Positions 24,870-32,646 of a DNA stretch of 41,100 nt are shown piece after piece. This DNA comes from Acetanaerobacterium elongatum (GTDB lineage Bacteria; Bacillota; Clostridia; Oscillospirales; Ruminococcaceae). The stretch spans positions 1-41,100 of the forward strand of contig NZ_FNID01000028.1 of assembly GCF_900103835.1 (NCBI RefSeq). Reading direction: 5' to 3'. Position 1 is the stretch's first letter; the number at the start of each line of letters is the position of its first letter. The notes under the pieces were generated by a model. The model was not told the origin of the DNA. It did no database searches and was given only the letters and a program-made list of their open reading frames with translations. The position numbers and the translations under genes are program-made.

Positions 24870-25354
24870 TGATATGGCGATTTGTATTTCTTAACAGGTA
24901 GATGGCAGGTGTCCTGAGGGAGCCCCTAATTATAGGGGGATGAACCCGCGGGCTTGCTCCTTCGGAGAACCAAAGGCTTATTTGTAGGGGAGGTTATTAA
25001 CCTCCCGTGGGGATACCGTTAATCTGTATGAGAGTATCCGCGGGCGATTGATAATCGCCCCTACGTCTCCGACGAAGATTTGATAATAAACTGCGGGGCG
25101 TCGAGGATGCCGCCCCCTACAATTATCGTAGGTTGCGGTGGAATATGCGGGTGATTGCTGGGCGATATTCGCCTATGCCTCTACAAAAATATGATGAAGG
25201 TTGTAGGGGCGGCCACTGGAAGTCAGAGGGTTTCATGCAACGTCTGGCAAGACCGCGGACGCGCAATGCGCGCCCCTACATTTTAATAATTCAAGAAGCA
25301 TAATTATTTCAACACCCAAGGCACCGCCTGTTGAAAACAAAGGAGCGATTACTT
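24870..25354. repeat. Gap densely packed with short palindromes
   Basis: There is no gene. Elements are at 24983-25010 (core GGTTATTAACC), 25038-25064 (reverse, core GATTGATAATC), 25092-25121 (reverse, GGCGTC...-type core) and 25146-25185 (reverse, degenerate double core). Others are at 25202-about 25225 (core GGCCACTGG, right arm decayed) and 25253-25280 (reverse, core GCGCAATGCGC). This is the densest cluster in the window. Confidence 0.8.
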
Positions 25355-26083
25355 ATGGCTGCCTACACAAAGCAATTCCTTGTCGCCTACCCGGAGTGCG
25401 ACATCAATAACCACATGCGGCTCTCGGGCATCATGCGGCAGATTCAGCAGATCGGCGGCGAGCACCTCGACCATCTGGGGCTGACCTACAAACGGATGGA
25501 GGACGATGGCTTTGTGCTGCTGCTGGCAAAGGAGGGGCTTACCATACGGCGCATACCCGCCGCGGGGGAGCATATCACCCTTGAAACCACGCCGCGCAGG
25601 CCCAAGGGTGCGAACCTGTTCCGTGACTGCACCTTCTATGACGAAAGCGGCAGGGAGCTGATCTTTGCCGAAACCACTTGGGTGGCCGCAAACCCCGCCG
25701 ACCACCGCATCGTGCGCCCAAAGGAGCTGCCGTATGACTTTGTGGAATCATTAGAGGAAAAGGACTATGCCGTAACCGGCCAGCGCGTGCGGCTGCCCGG
25801 CGAGGCGAAGAGTGTGGGGAAGCGCCGCATCGTGTTCTCGGATATCGACTGCAACCGCCACCTGAACAACGCTGTGTACGGGGATATCGTTTACGACTTT
25901 TTGCCCTTTGAGGTTGCGCAGGGGCGGGCGCTTTCCACCTTCTTTATTCACTTCCAGCGCGAGGCGGTGCTGGGGGAGGAGATTGACATCTTCTACGCGC
26001 AGCCCGACAGCGACACCTGCATCCTCTCCGGCCTAAAGGATGGGGGAGAGGCGTGCTTTACGGCGCAGTTGACCTTTGCGTAA
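25355..26083 (+). CDS. Acyl-ACP thioesterase
   Basis: Members of this double hot-dog family (PF01643) release free fatty acids from acyl carrier protein. The 242 residues read AYPECDINNHMRLSGIMRQIQQIGGEHL at the start of hot-dog 1 and DIDCNRHLNNAVYGDIVYDFLP in hot-dog 2. The latter contains the conserved N-x-H-L-N-N region near the active site. AAAGGAG lies 9 bases before ATG 25355; the frame is open upstream to a TTG that would overlap that site. No lipid genes are adjacent. Chain-length preference cannot be read from sequence. Confidence 0.88.
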   Translation: MAAYTKQFLVAYPECDINNHMRLSGIMRQIQQIGGEHLDHLGLTYKRMEDDGFVLLLAKEGLTIRRIPAAGEHITLETTPRRPKGANLFRDCTFYDESGRELIFAETTWVAANPADHRIVRPKELPYDFVESLEEKDYAVTGQRVRLPGEAKSVGKRRIVFSDIDCNRHLNNAVYGDIVYDFLPFEVAQGRALSTFFIHFQREAVLGEEIDIFYAQPDSDTCILSGLKDGGEACFTAQLTFA

Positions 26084-26148
26084 GCCGTAGTGCCGCGATT
26101 AGAGGAACTACTATCCTTATCACAGGTATTATATCAAATGAAAGCAAA

Positions 26149-26172
26149 AGGGCAGACGCACGGTCTGCCCTC
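26149..26172. terminator. Bidirectional terminator between convergent genes
   Basis: AGGGCAGAC (26149-26157) pairs perfectly with GTCTGCCCT (26163-26171). On the minus strand it is followed by TTTTGCTTT, on the plus strand by a weaker CAATTTAT. Confidence 0.8.
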
Positions 26173-26175
26173 AAT

Positions 26176-27564
26176 TTATAGGTTGGGATTATCTAAAATC
26201 TTATCCAGATACTCGACCATGTTATCCTTCATGGTGCCTTTATAGATAGAATCGCGAATCACCTTCACCTTGGCCATAGTAAGCAGCACGGAGATGCCCA
26301 CGCGGGATTTTATATTGCGCTGCGGGAAGTCGCGGTAGATGCCCAGCCTCTTATACGCCTTGTGGTCGGCCACAAAGGGGAAGCGCAGCTCGCCCCAAAT
26401 CTCGTCGCGGAAGATCTTCCAGCCGCCCACCCCCAAAAAGGTTTTGGGCTTGTGGTATTGCAGCGCCGAATAGTCGGTAAGGTTACAGGCCAGCGCGTAC
26501 AGCTGCGCATCAATTCCGGCGGAGGTGGGGGCCTCGTCGGTCGCGAAGCCCACGAGGGTTGCCATCTGCCATTGAGTATAGATATCAAAGACCTCTGCGA
26601 GGTTTTGGTTTTGCGCAAGCGGGCCGGAGATAATAAACCCAAGCTGCTTACCCTGTAAAACAGGAGTATGGGTGTTAAAGAAAGAACGGTCGAAGAAGCG
26701 CTTCCATGCAAAGGAGAGGTAGCGATCCTTCATGGCTCCCGCAAACACCAGGATATCGGCGGTTATAATGTGGGTGTTAAAGAAGTCGATGAAACCGTCC
26801 TTGCCGGTGTAGGCACATTCGTAGTTGTAGCCGCACTGCAGGCACCCGAGGCAGCCACCCTTGATGTCGATATCCTCCAGACAAAACAGCTCCGGCGGCT
26901 GAACGAAGCAGTTTCTAAAGCCGTCAACCATCGCACGCAGGTTCGGGTTTTGCAGGCTGTCGGCAATCACCACCGCTCTCTTGCCGAGCAAATCCAGCTT
27001 TGCGGGGGCAGTGGCGGGAGAATAGTGCACCGACGAGTGGGTGAGGGGTGCAAAACGTCGGAGCGTGGGGTGCTGCTGTTCGATGGCGGTGAAATAATGC
27101 TGCGCGAATTGCAGCAGGGCCTGACGGCCGTCATCAAGGGTAAGATCCTGCATATGGGGAGTAAAAGCGTCGACATAACGCATTTCTAAATCGTCGCAGA
27201 TGCCCTGCATGTAGTTTACCGCTGTATGGTCGGAAAAATGAATGGAGGTGGTGAGCACCGCCGCGTATTTTCCTTTGAAAGCGGCCTGCGCATTGCGTTC
27301 AAAGATCAGCTCAATAAACCGCTTGTACTGCGCAATTACGACGAAGATATATAGCGGAAACGCCCACAGCACGCCGTCAGCGGAATGAATCTCATCGAGA
27401 ATACGGGTGAACTCCTGTTCGTTCTTCTCAATGCCGTTAATCTGGTGCGCAATATTCAGCACCTTCAGCTCATGCTGCGGGTAGTGCTTTTGGATGTAGG
27501 CAACATATCGCATGGTTACGCTGACATCCCCCTTGGGGCTGCCGTTTAAAACAACAATCTTCAC
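26176..27564 (-). CDS. Double-domain flavodoxin-like oxidoreductase (FMN loop first)
   Basis: The 462-residue protein carries two flavodoxin-fold domains in the opposite order to the protein at 23625. The N-terminal domain begins MKIVVLNGSPKGDVSVT with an intact FMN loop (8-12) and no Cys motif. The second domain (from about 190) has a degraded loop (VVIADSLQNPNLR) but the motif CLGCLQCGYNYEC (Cys 238, 241, 244, 250). A final segment from about 380 is basic and may be an added helical tail. It is 42 bases downstream of a padR gene on the same strand, so probably one operon under PadR control. The substrate is unknown; quinone or nitro-compound reduction is a guess. Confidence 0.8.
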   Translation of the reverse strand: MKIVVLNGSPKGDVSVTMRYVAYIQKHYPQHELKVLNIAHQINGIEKNEQEFTRILDEIHSADGVLWAFPLYIFVVIAQYKRFIELIFERNAQAAFKGKYAAVLTTSIHFSDHTAVNYMQGICDDLEMRYVDAFTPHMQDLTLDDGRQALLQFAQHYFTAIEQQHPTLRRFAPLTHSSVHYSPATAPAKLDLLGKRAVVIADSLQNPNLRAMVDGFRNCFVQPPELFCLEDIDIKGGCLGCLQCGYNYECAYTGKDGFIDFFNTHIITADILVFAGAMKDRYLSFAWKRFFDRSFFNTHTPVLQGKQLGFIISGPLAQNQNLAEVFDIYTQWQMATLVGFATDEAPTSAGIDAQLYALACNLTDYSALQYHKPKTFLGVGGWKIFRDEIWGELRFPFVADHKAYKRLGIYRDFPQRNIKSRVGISVLLTMAKVKVIRDSIYKGTMKDNMVEYLDKILDNPNL

Positions 27565-27606
27565 TGTTCTGTCAATCCTTTCACGTTGCTATACTAAAGG
27601 CATATA

Positions 27607-28113
27607 TTATAGATTCTGCAGGTATCGGCTGTACCAGTCAATGATGAAGGTGTAGTAGTCAAGGCCGAAATCGAGGGTGCTCAGCTCGAACCCGTTGGCA
27701 TGGAGGATAACCAGCTCCCGAAGCTTTGTCAGCCCCTGCCTGTATTCGTCAATATCCCTGATATACCCGTGCAGCAGGGCCGCTGCCTGTTCCTTCGGCA
27801 GGTAGCTTAAAAAGAATATCTTGGTAAGCGAACCGGAGATATTGTTCTTAGACGCCTCAATCGGGGAGCCGAGCCACTTAGAAAAGCTCTCGCGACCTGC
27901 GTTGGTAATAGAGTAAACCTTTTTCAGCTTGCCGCCCTCTACCACCTCGCTGAGAGAGATCAGCCCCTTCTCGGTAAGGCGCTTTAACGCGGGGTAGATG
28001 CTGCCGAAACTGGCATCCATAAAGTAGGCGGTACTGTAGCCCATATACTGCTTGATATCATAGCCTGTCATAGCCTGCCGCATCAAAAACCCCAGAATAA
28101 TGTATTCAATCAT
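27607..28113 (-). CDS. PadR-family transcriptional regulator
   Basis: The 168 residues start MIEYIILGFLMRQAMTGYDIKQYM and include FGSIYPALKRLTEKGLIS followed by KKVYSITNAGRESFSKWL, the PadR winged helix. A C-terminal helical dimerisation domain (about 90-165) follows. PadR proteins repress detoxification or transport genes until a small phenolic, drug or metal ligand binds. AAGGGG lies upstream of the ATG. Two 15-bp palindromes abut each other just upstream (28128-28157), so autoregulation of padR and the following flavodoxin gene is likely. Confidence 0.92.
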   Translation of the reverse strand: MIEYIILGFLMRQAMTGYDIKQYMGYSTAYFMDASFGSIYPALKRLTEKGLISLSEVVEGGKLKKVYSITNAGRESFSKWLGSPIEASKNNISGSLTKIFFLSYLPKEQAAALLHGYIRDIDEYRQGLTKLRELVILHANGFELSTLDFGLDYYTFIIDWYSRYLQNL

Positions 28114-28127
28114 AACAGAGCCCCTTT

Positions 28128-28157
28128 ATATCGTAATGATATATATCGTAACGATAT
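28128..28157. promoter_or_regulatory. Tandem PadR operator
   Basis: ATATCGTAATGATAT (28128-28142, one mismatch) and ATATCGTAACGATAT (28143-28157, perfect arms around one base) are directly adjacent 15-bp palindromes. The first ends a few bases from the padR ribosome binding site. Assignment to PadR is by position. Confidence 0.75.
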
Positions 28158-28400
28158 AGTAACACAGCAATATGGATGTGTCAAGATAAAATTGTAAAAT
28201 AGATGGAGTGGGTGATGTATGTTTAAAACCGCGCCATTGCGTTCATAGGCCATTTATGATATCCTAGTAATATTCCAATATCAAGCATATCGCCTGCCAT
28301 CGGGCGGCAAAATGCTATACATATAGTTAATCAACGCCCATATACTACAAAAGGTAAGTATTGCAGAGGCACACTACCCGCAGAAAGGAAATAGTACGAC

Positions 28401-30557
28401 ATGGATATTATCAAAACCCTCACCGAGGAATTTAAGCTGCGCACCGAGCAGGTAACCAATGTGGTAAAGCTGATTGACGACGGCAACACCATCCCGTTTA
28501 TCGCGCGCTACCGCAAGGAGATGCACGGGTCGCTCGACGATCAGGTGCTGCGCGAGCTGGACGAGCGCCTAACCTATCTGCGCGGGCTTGAGAAACGCAA
28601 GGAGGAGATATTGTCCAGCATCGAGAGCCAGGGCAAGCTTACCGACGAGCTGCGCGCGAGCATTGAGGCCGCAAAAACCCTTGCAGAGGCGGAGGATTAT
28701 TACCGCCCGTATAAACAGAAGAGAAAAACACGCGCTTCGGTGGCACGCGAGAAGGGCTTGGAGCCGCTTGCAAACTATATCTTTTTGCAGCAGCGCGGCT
28801 GTGCCGACCCGCTGACCGTAGCGCCCGACTATATCGACGAGGAAAAGGGTGTGGCCACCGCCGAGGAGGCCATGCAGGGCGCGTTGGATATCATCGCCGA
28901 GAATATCTCGGACGACGCGTCCATACGCAAAGAGCTGCGCGAGTTTTTACTGAAAACCGCGCTCATCGTCTCTAAGGCCGCAAAGGAAGAGGACAGCGTT
29001 TACGCGATGTACTACGATTACAGCGAGGCGGTTTCCCGCATTGCGGGGCACCGGATTCTGGCGGTAGACCGCGGCGAGCGAGAGGAATTTTTAAAGGTAT
29101 CGGTGGAATGCGACCGCGAAAAGGCGCTTTTCATCGTGTTCAAGGCTTCGGTGCGCGAGGGCTCGCCCTGCACATCGTATGTCCGCACCGCGGCGGAGGA
29201 TTCGTACGACCGCCTGATCTACCCGTCGCTCGAGCGCGAGGTGAGGAGCATCCTTACCGAAAACGCCGCCAAGCAGGCCATCAAGGTGTTCGGCGTAAAC
29301 CTCAAGCAGCTATTGATGCAGCCGCCGATTAAGGGCTACACCGTGCTTGGGTGCGACCCCGGCTACCGCACCGGCTGCAAGCTGGCGGTGGTGGACGCAA
29401 CCGGCCGTGTGCTGGATACGGGCGTGATTTACCCCGCACCGCCGCACAGCAAGCTGGAGGAAGCGAAAAAAACGGTAACCAGACTGATTGAAAAGCACCG
29501 CATCAACGCCATCGCCATCGGCAACGGCACCGCCTCGCGCGAGACCGAGGCGTTCATCGCGGACGTGATTAAGTCCATCGGCGGCGGGGCTTCATATATG
29601 ATGGTGAGCGAGGCGGGGGCCTCGGTTTACTCGGCCTCCAAGCTGGCGGCGGAGGAGTTCCCCGACTATGATGTTTCACTGAGAAGTGCGGTATCCATCG
29701 CGCGCCGTATGCAGGACCCGCTGGCGGAGCTGGTGAAGATCGACCCCAAGGCTATCGGCGTGGGGCAGTACCAGCACGACATGCCCAAGGCGGAATTAGA
29801 GGGCGCGCTCACCGGCGTGGTGGAGGACTGCGTAAACACCGTGGGGGTCGACCTGAACACCGCCTCGCACTCGCTGCTGGCGCGGGTTTCGGGCGTAAAC
29901 AGCGGTGTTGCGAAGAATATTGTGAAGTACCGTGAGGATAACGGAGCGTTTAAAACCCGAAAGGATCTACTCAGCGTACCGAAGCTTGGCAAGAAGGCAT
30001 TCGAGCAGTGCGCGGGTTTTCTGCGGGTGCCCGAGAGCGAAAACGTGCTGGATAACACCGGCGTGCACCCCGAAAGCTATGACGCTGCCCAGAAGTTATT
30101 AAAGCTGTGCGGCTACACCATCGCCGACGTGCGCGCGGGCAATTTAAAGGATATGCCCGAGCGCGTGAAGCAGAAGAGTGCGGTGGACCTAGCCAAGGAG
30201 CTGGAGATCGGCGTGCCGACCCTAAACGATATTGTCAAGGAGCTGCTCAAGCCCGGGCGCGACCCGCGTGACGAGCTGCCTAAGCCGATTCTGCGTACCG
30301 ATGTATTGTCGCTGGAGGACTTAAAGCCCGGTATGGAGCTGATGGGCACCGTGCGCAACGTGATTGATTTCGGCGCGTTTGTGGATATCGGCGTGCACGA
30401 CGACGGGCTGGTGCACATCTCGCAGATCTGCGACCGCTACATCAAGCACCCGAGCGAGGTGCTCAAGGTGGGGGATGTGGTGAAGGTGCGGGTGCTGGAT
30501 GTGGACATGAAGAAGCACCGCGTGTCGCTGACGATGAAGGAAGCGAAGCAGCAGTAA
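28401..30557 (+). CDS. tex: Tex-type RNA-binding transcription accessory protein
   Basis: The 718-residue protein has the full Tex layout. The N-terminal helical region starts with FKLRTEQVTNVVKLIDDGNTIPFIARYRKE. A YqgF/RNase H-like domain with GCDPGYRTGCKLAVVD follows near residue 318. Next come helix-hairpin-helix units (DLNTASHSLLARVSGVN near 483; GAFKTRKDLLSVPKLGKKAFEQCAGFLR). A C-terminal S1 domain begins GTVRNVIDFGAFVDIGVHDDGLVHIS near 648. Tex binds nucleic acid and affects transcription and stress responses; its exact role is unsettled. It is divergent from padR across a 287-base gap in which no further feature was recognised. Confidence 0.95.
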   Translation: MDIIKTLTEEFKLRTEQVTNVVKLIDDGNTIPFIARYRKEMHGSLDDQVLRELDERLTYLRGLEKRKEEILSSIESQGKLTDELRASIEAAKTLAEAEDYYRPYKQKRKTRASVAREKGLEPLANYIFLQQRGCADPLTVAPDYIDEEKGVATAEEAMQGALDIIAENISDDASIRKELREFLLKTALIVSKAAKEEDSVYAMYYDYSEAVSRIAGHRILAVDRGEREEFLKVSVECDREKALFIVFKASVREGSPCTSYVRTAAEDSYDRLIYPSLEREVRSILTENAAKQAIKVFGVNLKQLLMQPPIKGYTVLGCDPGYRTGCKLAVVDATGRVLDTGVIYPAPPHSKLEEAKKTVTRLIEKHRINAIAIGNGTASRETEAFIADVIKSIGGGASYMMVSEAGASVYSASKLAAEEFPDYDVSLRSAVSIARRMQDPLAELVKIDPKAIGVGQYQHDMPKAELEGALTGVVEDCVNTVGVDLNTASHSLLARVSGVNSGVAKNIVKYREDNGAFKTRKDLLSVPKLGKKAFEQCAGFLRVPESENVLDNTGVHPESYDAAQKLLKLCGYTIADVRAGNLKDMPERVKQKSAVDLAKELEIGVPTLNDIVKELLKPGRDPRDELPKPILRTDVLSLEDLKPGMELMGTVRNVIDFGAFVDIGVHDDGLVHISQICDRYIKHPSEVLKVGDVVKVRVLDVDMKKHRVSLTMKEAKQQ

Positions 30558-30590
30558 TGAGAAGTACGACCGGAAAGGGTGACGGCAAAG

Positions 30591-31280
30591 ATGGAGCAGC
30601 AGATTAAGGAGCTTGTTTTGAGCCTTGGGGCGGATGTTTGCGGGATTGCGGGCATCGGGCGGTTTGAGAGTGCGCCCGAGGGCTTTCACCCAAAGGATAT
30701 CTACCCGGACTGCAAATCGGTGGTGGTTTTCGGGGTTGCCCTGCCAAAGGGGCTTGCCAAGGTGGAGCCGCGGCTGGTTTACGGGCACTACAACGATATT
30801 TGCAAACCGCAGGCAGACCGGATTGCCTTATTTGCGGCGAAGGCTATTGAGGAGCGGTTTAAAACCTTCGCGGTGCCGGTGCCGTCGGACAACCCTTATG
30901 AGTACTGGGATGCCGAGAAGCTGGAGGGGCGCGGCCTGATTTCGATGAAACACGCGGCCTGCCTTGCGGGGCTTGGCACGTTTGGCAAGAGCACGCTGCT
31001 GCTGAACTGCCAATACGGCAGCCTGTTAACCCTTGGTGCGGTACTCACAGCGCTTGACCTTGCCTCCGACCCGATGGCCGATAGTATCTGTATCGCGGGC
31101 TGCACACGGTGCATCGATTCCTGCCCGGTTCAGGCGCTGGACGGCAAGGGCGGGGTCAATCAGGCGAAATGCCGGAGGAATACATACGGTAAAAACGCGA
31201 GAGGTTTTAACACTGTGGATTGCAACCGATGCCGCACGGTCTGCCCCATGCGGTTTGGCACTCAGCAGCAGGAGAGCTAG
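30591..31280 (+). CDS. QueG-like double-cluster ferredoxin protein
   Basis: The 229-residue protein has an N-terminal region resembling epoxyqueuosine reductase-like proteins (GADVCGIAGIGRF, SVVVFGVALPK, GRGLISMKHAACLAGLGTFGKSTLL). A ferredoxin end with CTRCIDSCPVQAL and CNRCRTVCPM follows. It is much shorter than true QueG (usually over 300 residues), so involvement in queuosine synthesis is doubtful and I give no symbol. The start at ATG 30591 has GGAAAGGG about 11 bases upstream; a GTG at 30579 overlaps that site. It follows tex by 33 bases and is probably co-transcribed. Confidence 0.72.
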   Translation: MEQQIKELVLSLGADVCGIAGIGRFESAPEGFHPKDIYPDCKSVVVFGVALPKGLAKVEPRLVYGHYNDICKPQADRIALFAAKAIEERFKTFAVPVPSDNPYEYWDAEKLEGRGLISMKHAACLAGLGTFGKSTLLLNCQYGSLLTLGAVLTALDLASDPMADSICIAGCTRCIDSCPVQALDGKGGVNQAKCRRNTYGKNARGFNTVDCNRCRTVCPMRFGTQQQES

Positions 31281-31281
31281 C

Positions 31282-31348
31282 GGTGCCCAAGGCCGGGGAT
31301 GTGGTGACGGTGCGGGTGCTGAATAAGAATCGAACAAGGATGGGATAA
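31282..31348 (+). pseudogene. Remnant of a tex-type S1 domain end
   Basis: Bases 31282-31321 match 30458-30497 inside the tex S1 domain at 36 of 40 positions. In the same reading frame they give VPKAGDVVTVRVL against VLKVGDVVKVRVL in tex. The frame then runs through the terminator stem to a stop at 31348. It has no start or upstream part and looks like a leftover of a duplicated or rearranged tex 3' end. Confidence 0.65.
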
Positions 31349-31364
31349 CCCGTCCTTGTTCGAT
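31329..31364. terminator. Strong hairpin between convergent genes
   Basis: A 16-pair stem (31329-31344 with 31349-31364, one G-T pair) encloses the loop ATAA. Neither side has an ideal T-run: the plus side continues ATTATGTATTG. It likely ends the tex operon transcript and the opposing HNH gene. Confidence 0.7.
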
Positions 31365-31380
31365 ATTATGTATTGCGTTT

Positions 31381-32229
31381 TTAAGGCAAATGCCTATTTA
31401 AAACTAGCCCTTCTCGAAATCCATTTGGATATGTATATTCTAAACGCTTCTTATCAAAGACTGGGTTTAACGCATGGATAATGCTATGGTAGTTCGGACA
31501 CACAATAAGCTGATTATTTGAATTGTTATTTAAGCTGTTAACGTAATAATCAATATGATGTGCTTCAATAACATGAGTGCCATAGGAATCGCCGATGAGT
31601 TTGCCGCATATCTGACAGCGGTAATTATAAAGAAGTTTTAGATTCTCACCTATGCTCTTGTTTAATTTTCTGATTTTTATTATTCGCTTATCTTCAATAA
31701 TAGTTGATGCAATGTCTTCAGCCTCATAATTAAAATTAGTTTCAAATATTCTCTCTTGCTGATTCTGAGTTGCTTGTTTTAAGTAACTGATATCACTAGA
31801 ATCAATGGTTTCAAAAATATAAGTGTCTTCAAATTCGGTAGTATAAATTGCGATATACTCAATATATTCTTCCGGCAATTTGATAACCGAACGATCATGA
31901 GCAGGACGCATTTCCATTTGGGTAAGAATGTATTTATAGCTTTTAGAAAAGCATTCTTGCAATGCCTGTGCAAACAAACCGTTTCTTGGATATCTTATTT
32001 GTAGTGTGTCTTTTTTACGTTTAAACTTTTCATTGAAATTAACATTTCTAATCTGTGCTTTATAACTTTTGCCACATAGAAAGATATTGATTTCTCGTGA
32101 TTGTCCTCTTTGCAGAAAATCACCCATGTTTCGCGCGAAGATTACTTGATTATCAACAGGCAGAGTAATACCTTCCGTTAATAAAGAATAATTCACCTCT
32201 GCTGTATAGACATAATTCTCGTCGCCCAT
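31381..32229 (-). CDS. HNH endonuclease with N-terminal recognition-like domain
   Basis: The 282-residue protein ends in an HNH nuclease module: CQICGKLIG, then EAHHIDYY, then NNQLIVCPNYHSIIH (about residues 205-256), giving the zinc Cys pairs and the His-Asn-His core. Residues about 15-95 (PVDNQVIFARNMGDFLQRG, then GKSYKAQIRNVNF and DTLQIRYPRN) resemble an N-terminal domain I have seen on restriction-type HNH proteins; I cannot name it securely. No methyltransferase is adjacent. Base composition and codons are clearly AT-richer than neighbours, suggesting recent transfer. A stand-alone, perhaps modification-dependent, restriction enzyme is plausible. Confidence 0.75.
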   Translation of the reverse strand: MGDENYVYTAEVNYSLLTEGITLPVDNQVIFARNMGDFLQRGQSREINIFLCGKSYKAQIRNVNFNEKFKRKKDTLQIRYPRNGLFAQALQECFSKSYKYILTQMEMRPAHDRSVIKLPEEYIEYIAIYTTEFEDTYIFETIDSSDISYLKQATQNQQERIFETNFNYEAEDIASTIIEDKRIIKIRKLNKSIGENLKLLYNYRCQICGKLIGDSYGTHVIEAHHIDYYVNSLNNNSNNQLIVCPNYHSIIHALNPVFDKKRLEYTYPNGFREGLVLNRHLP

Positions 32230-32646
32230 TTGAAATCACTTCTTACCCTCTCATATTATGCAGTTTTTTACGCAAACAGGTAATACAAATAATATTAGAC
32301 AGTATTATTTTACCATGCAAAATCAAGTAAATCAATTAAACAAAAATATTCAACCCACTCAAGATAAGCTACAATGTCAAACGGATTACATTAATAGCAC
32401 CAGCAATTAAGTAACGCGTCTAAATATACTACAGACTAATTGTAACACCAAATACAATAATGATAATCAATGGAATAACGCGGGCAAAAAACAGCTTTTA
32501 ATTCAGAGGTGTGTCTCGTTGTGCAAATTCCCTTGAAAACCCAAGAAAATAGGCATATAATTAAAAAGTTATGGAAAAAGGGGAAATACTGTTTTCAATT
32601 ACTATATAATATTTAAAGTAAGTATTGGAAACTCCCAAAGAGGGGC
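32230..32646. other. AT-rich gap after the HNH gene
   Basis: This 417-base gap is AT-rich like the HNH gene and unlike flanking DNA, and contains none of the palindromic repeats common elsewhere. A TATAAT at about 32604 could serve the amidohydrolase gene. No gene, terminal inverted repeat or integrase was seen. Confidence 0.55.

Noticed and set aside
24983-25280. CRISPR array
   Set aside because: The units are imperfect palindromes in both orientations with different cores and irregular spacing, and there are no cas genes nearby.
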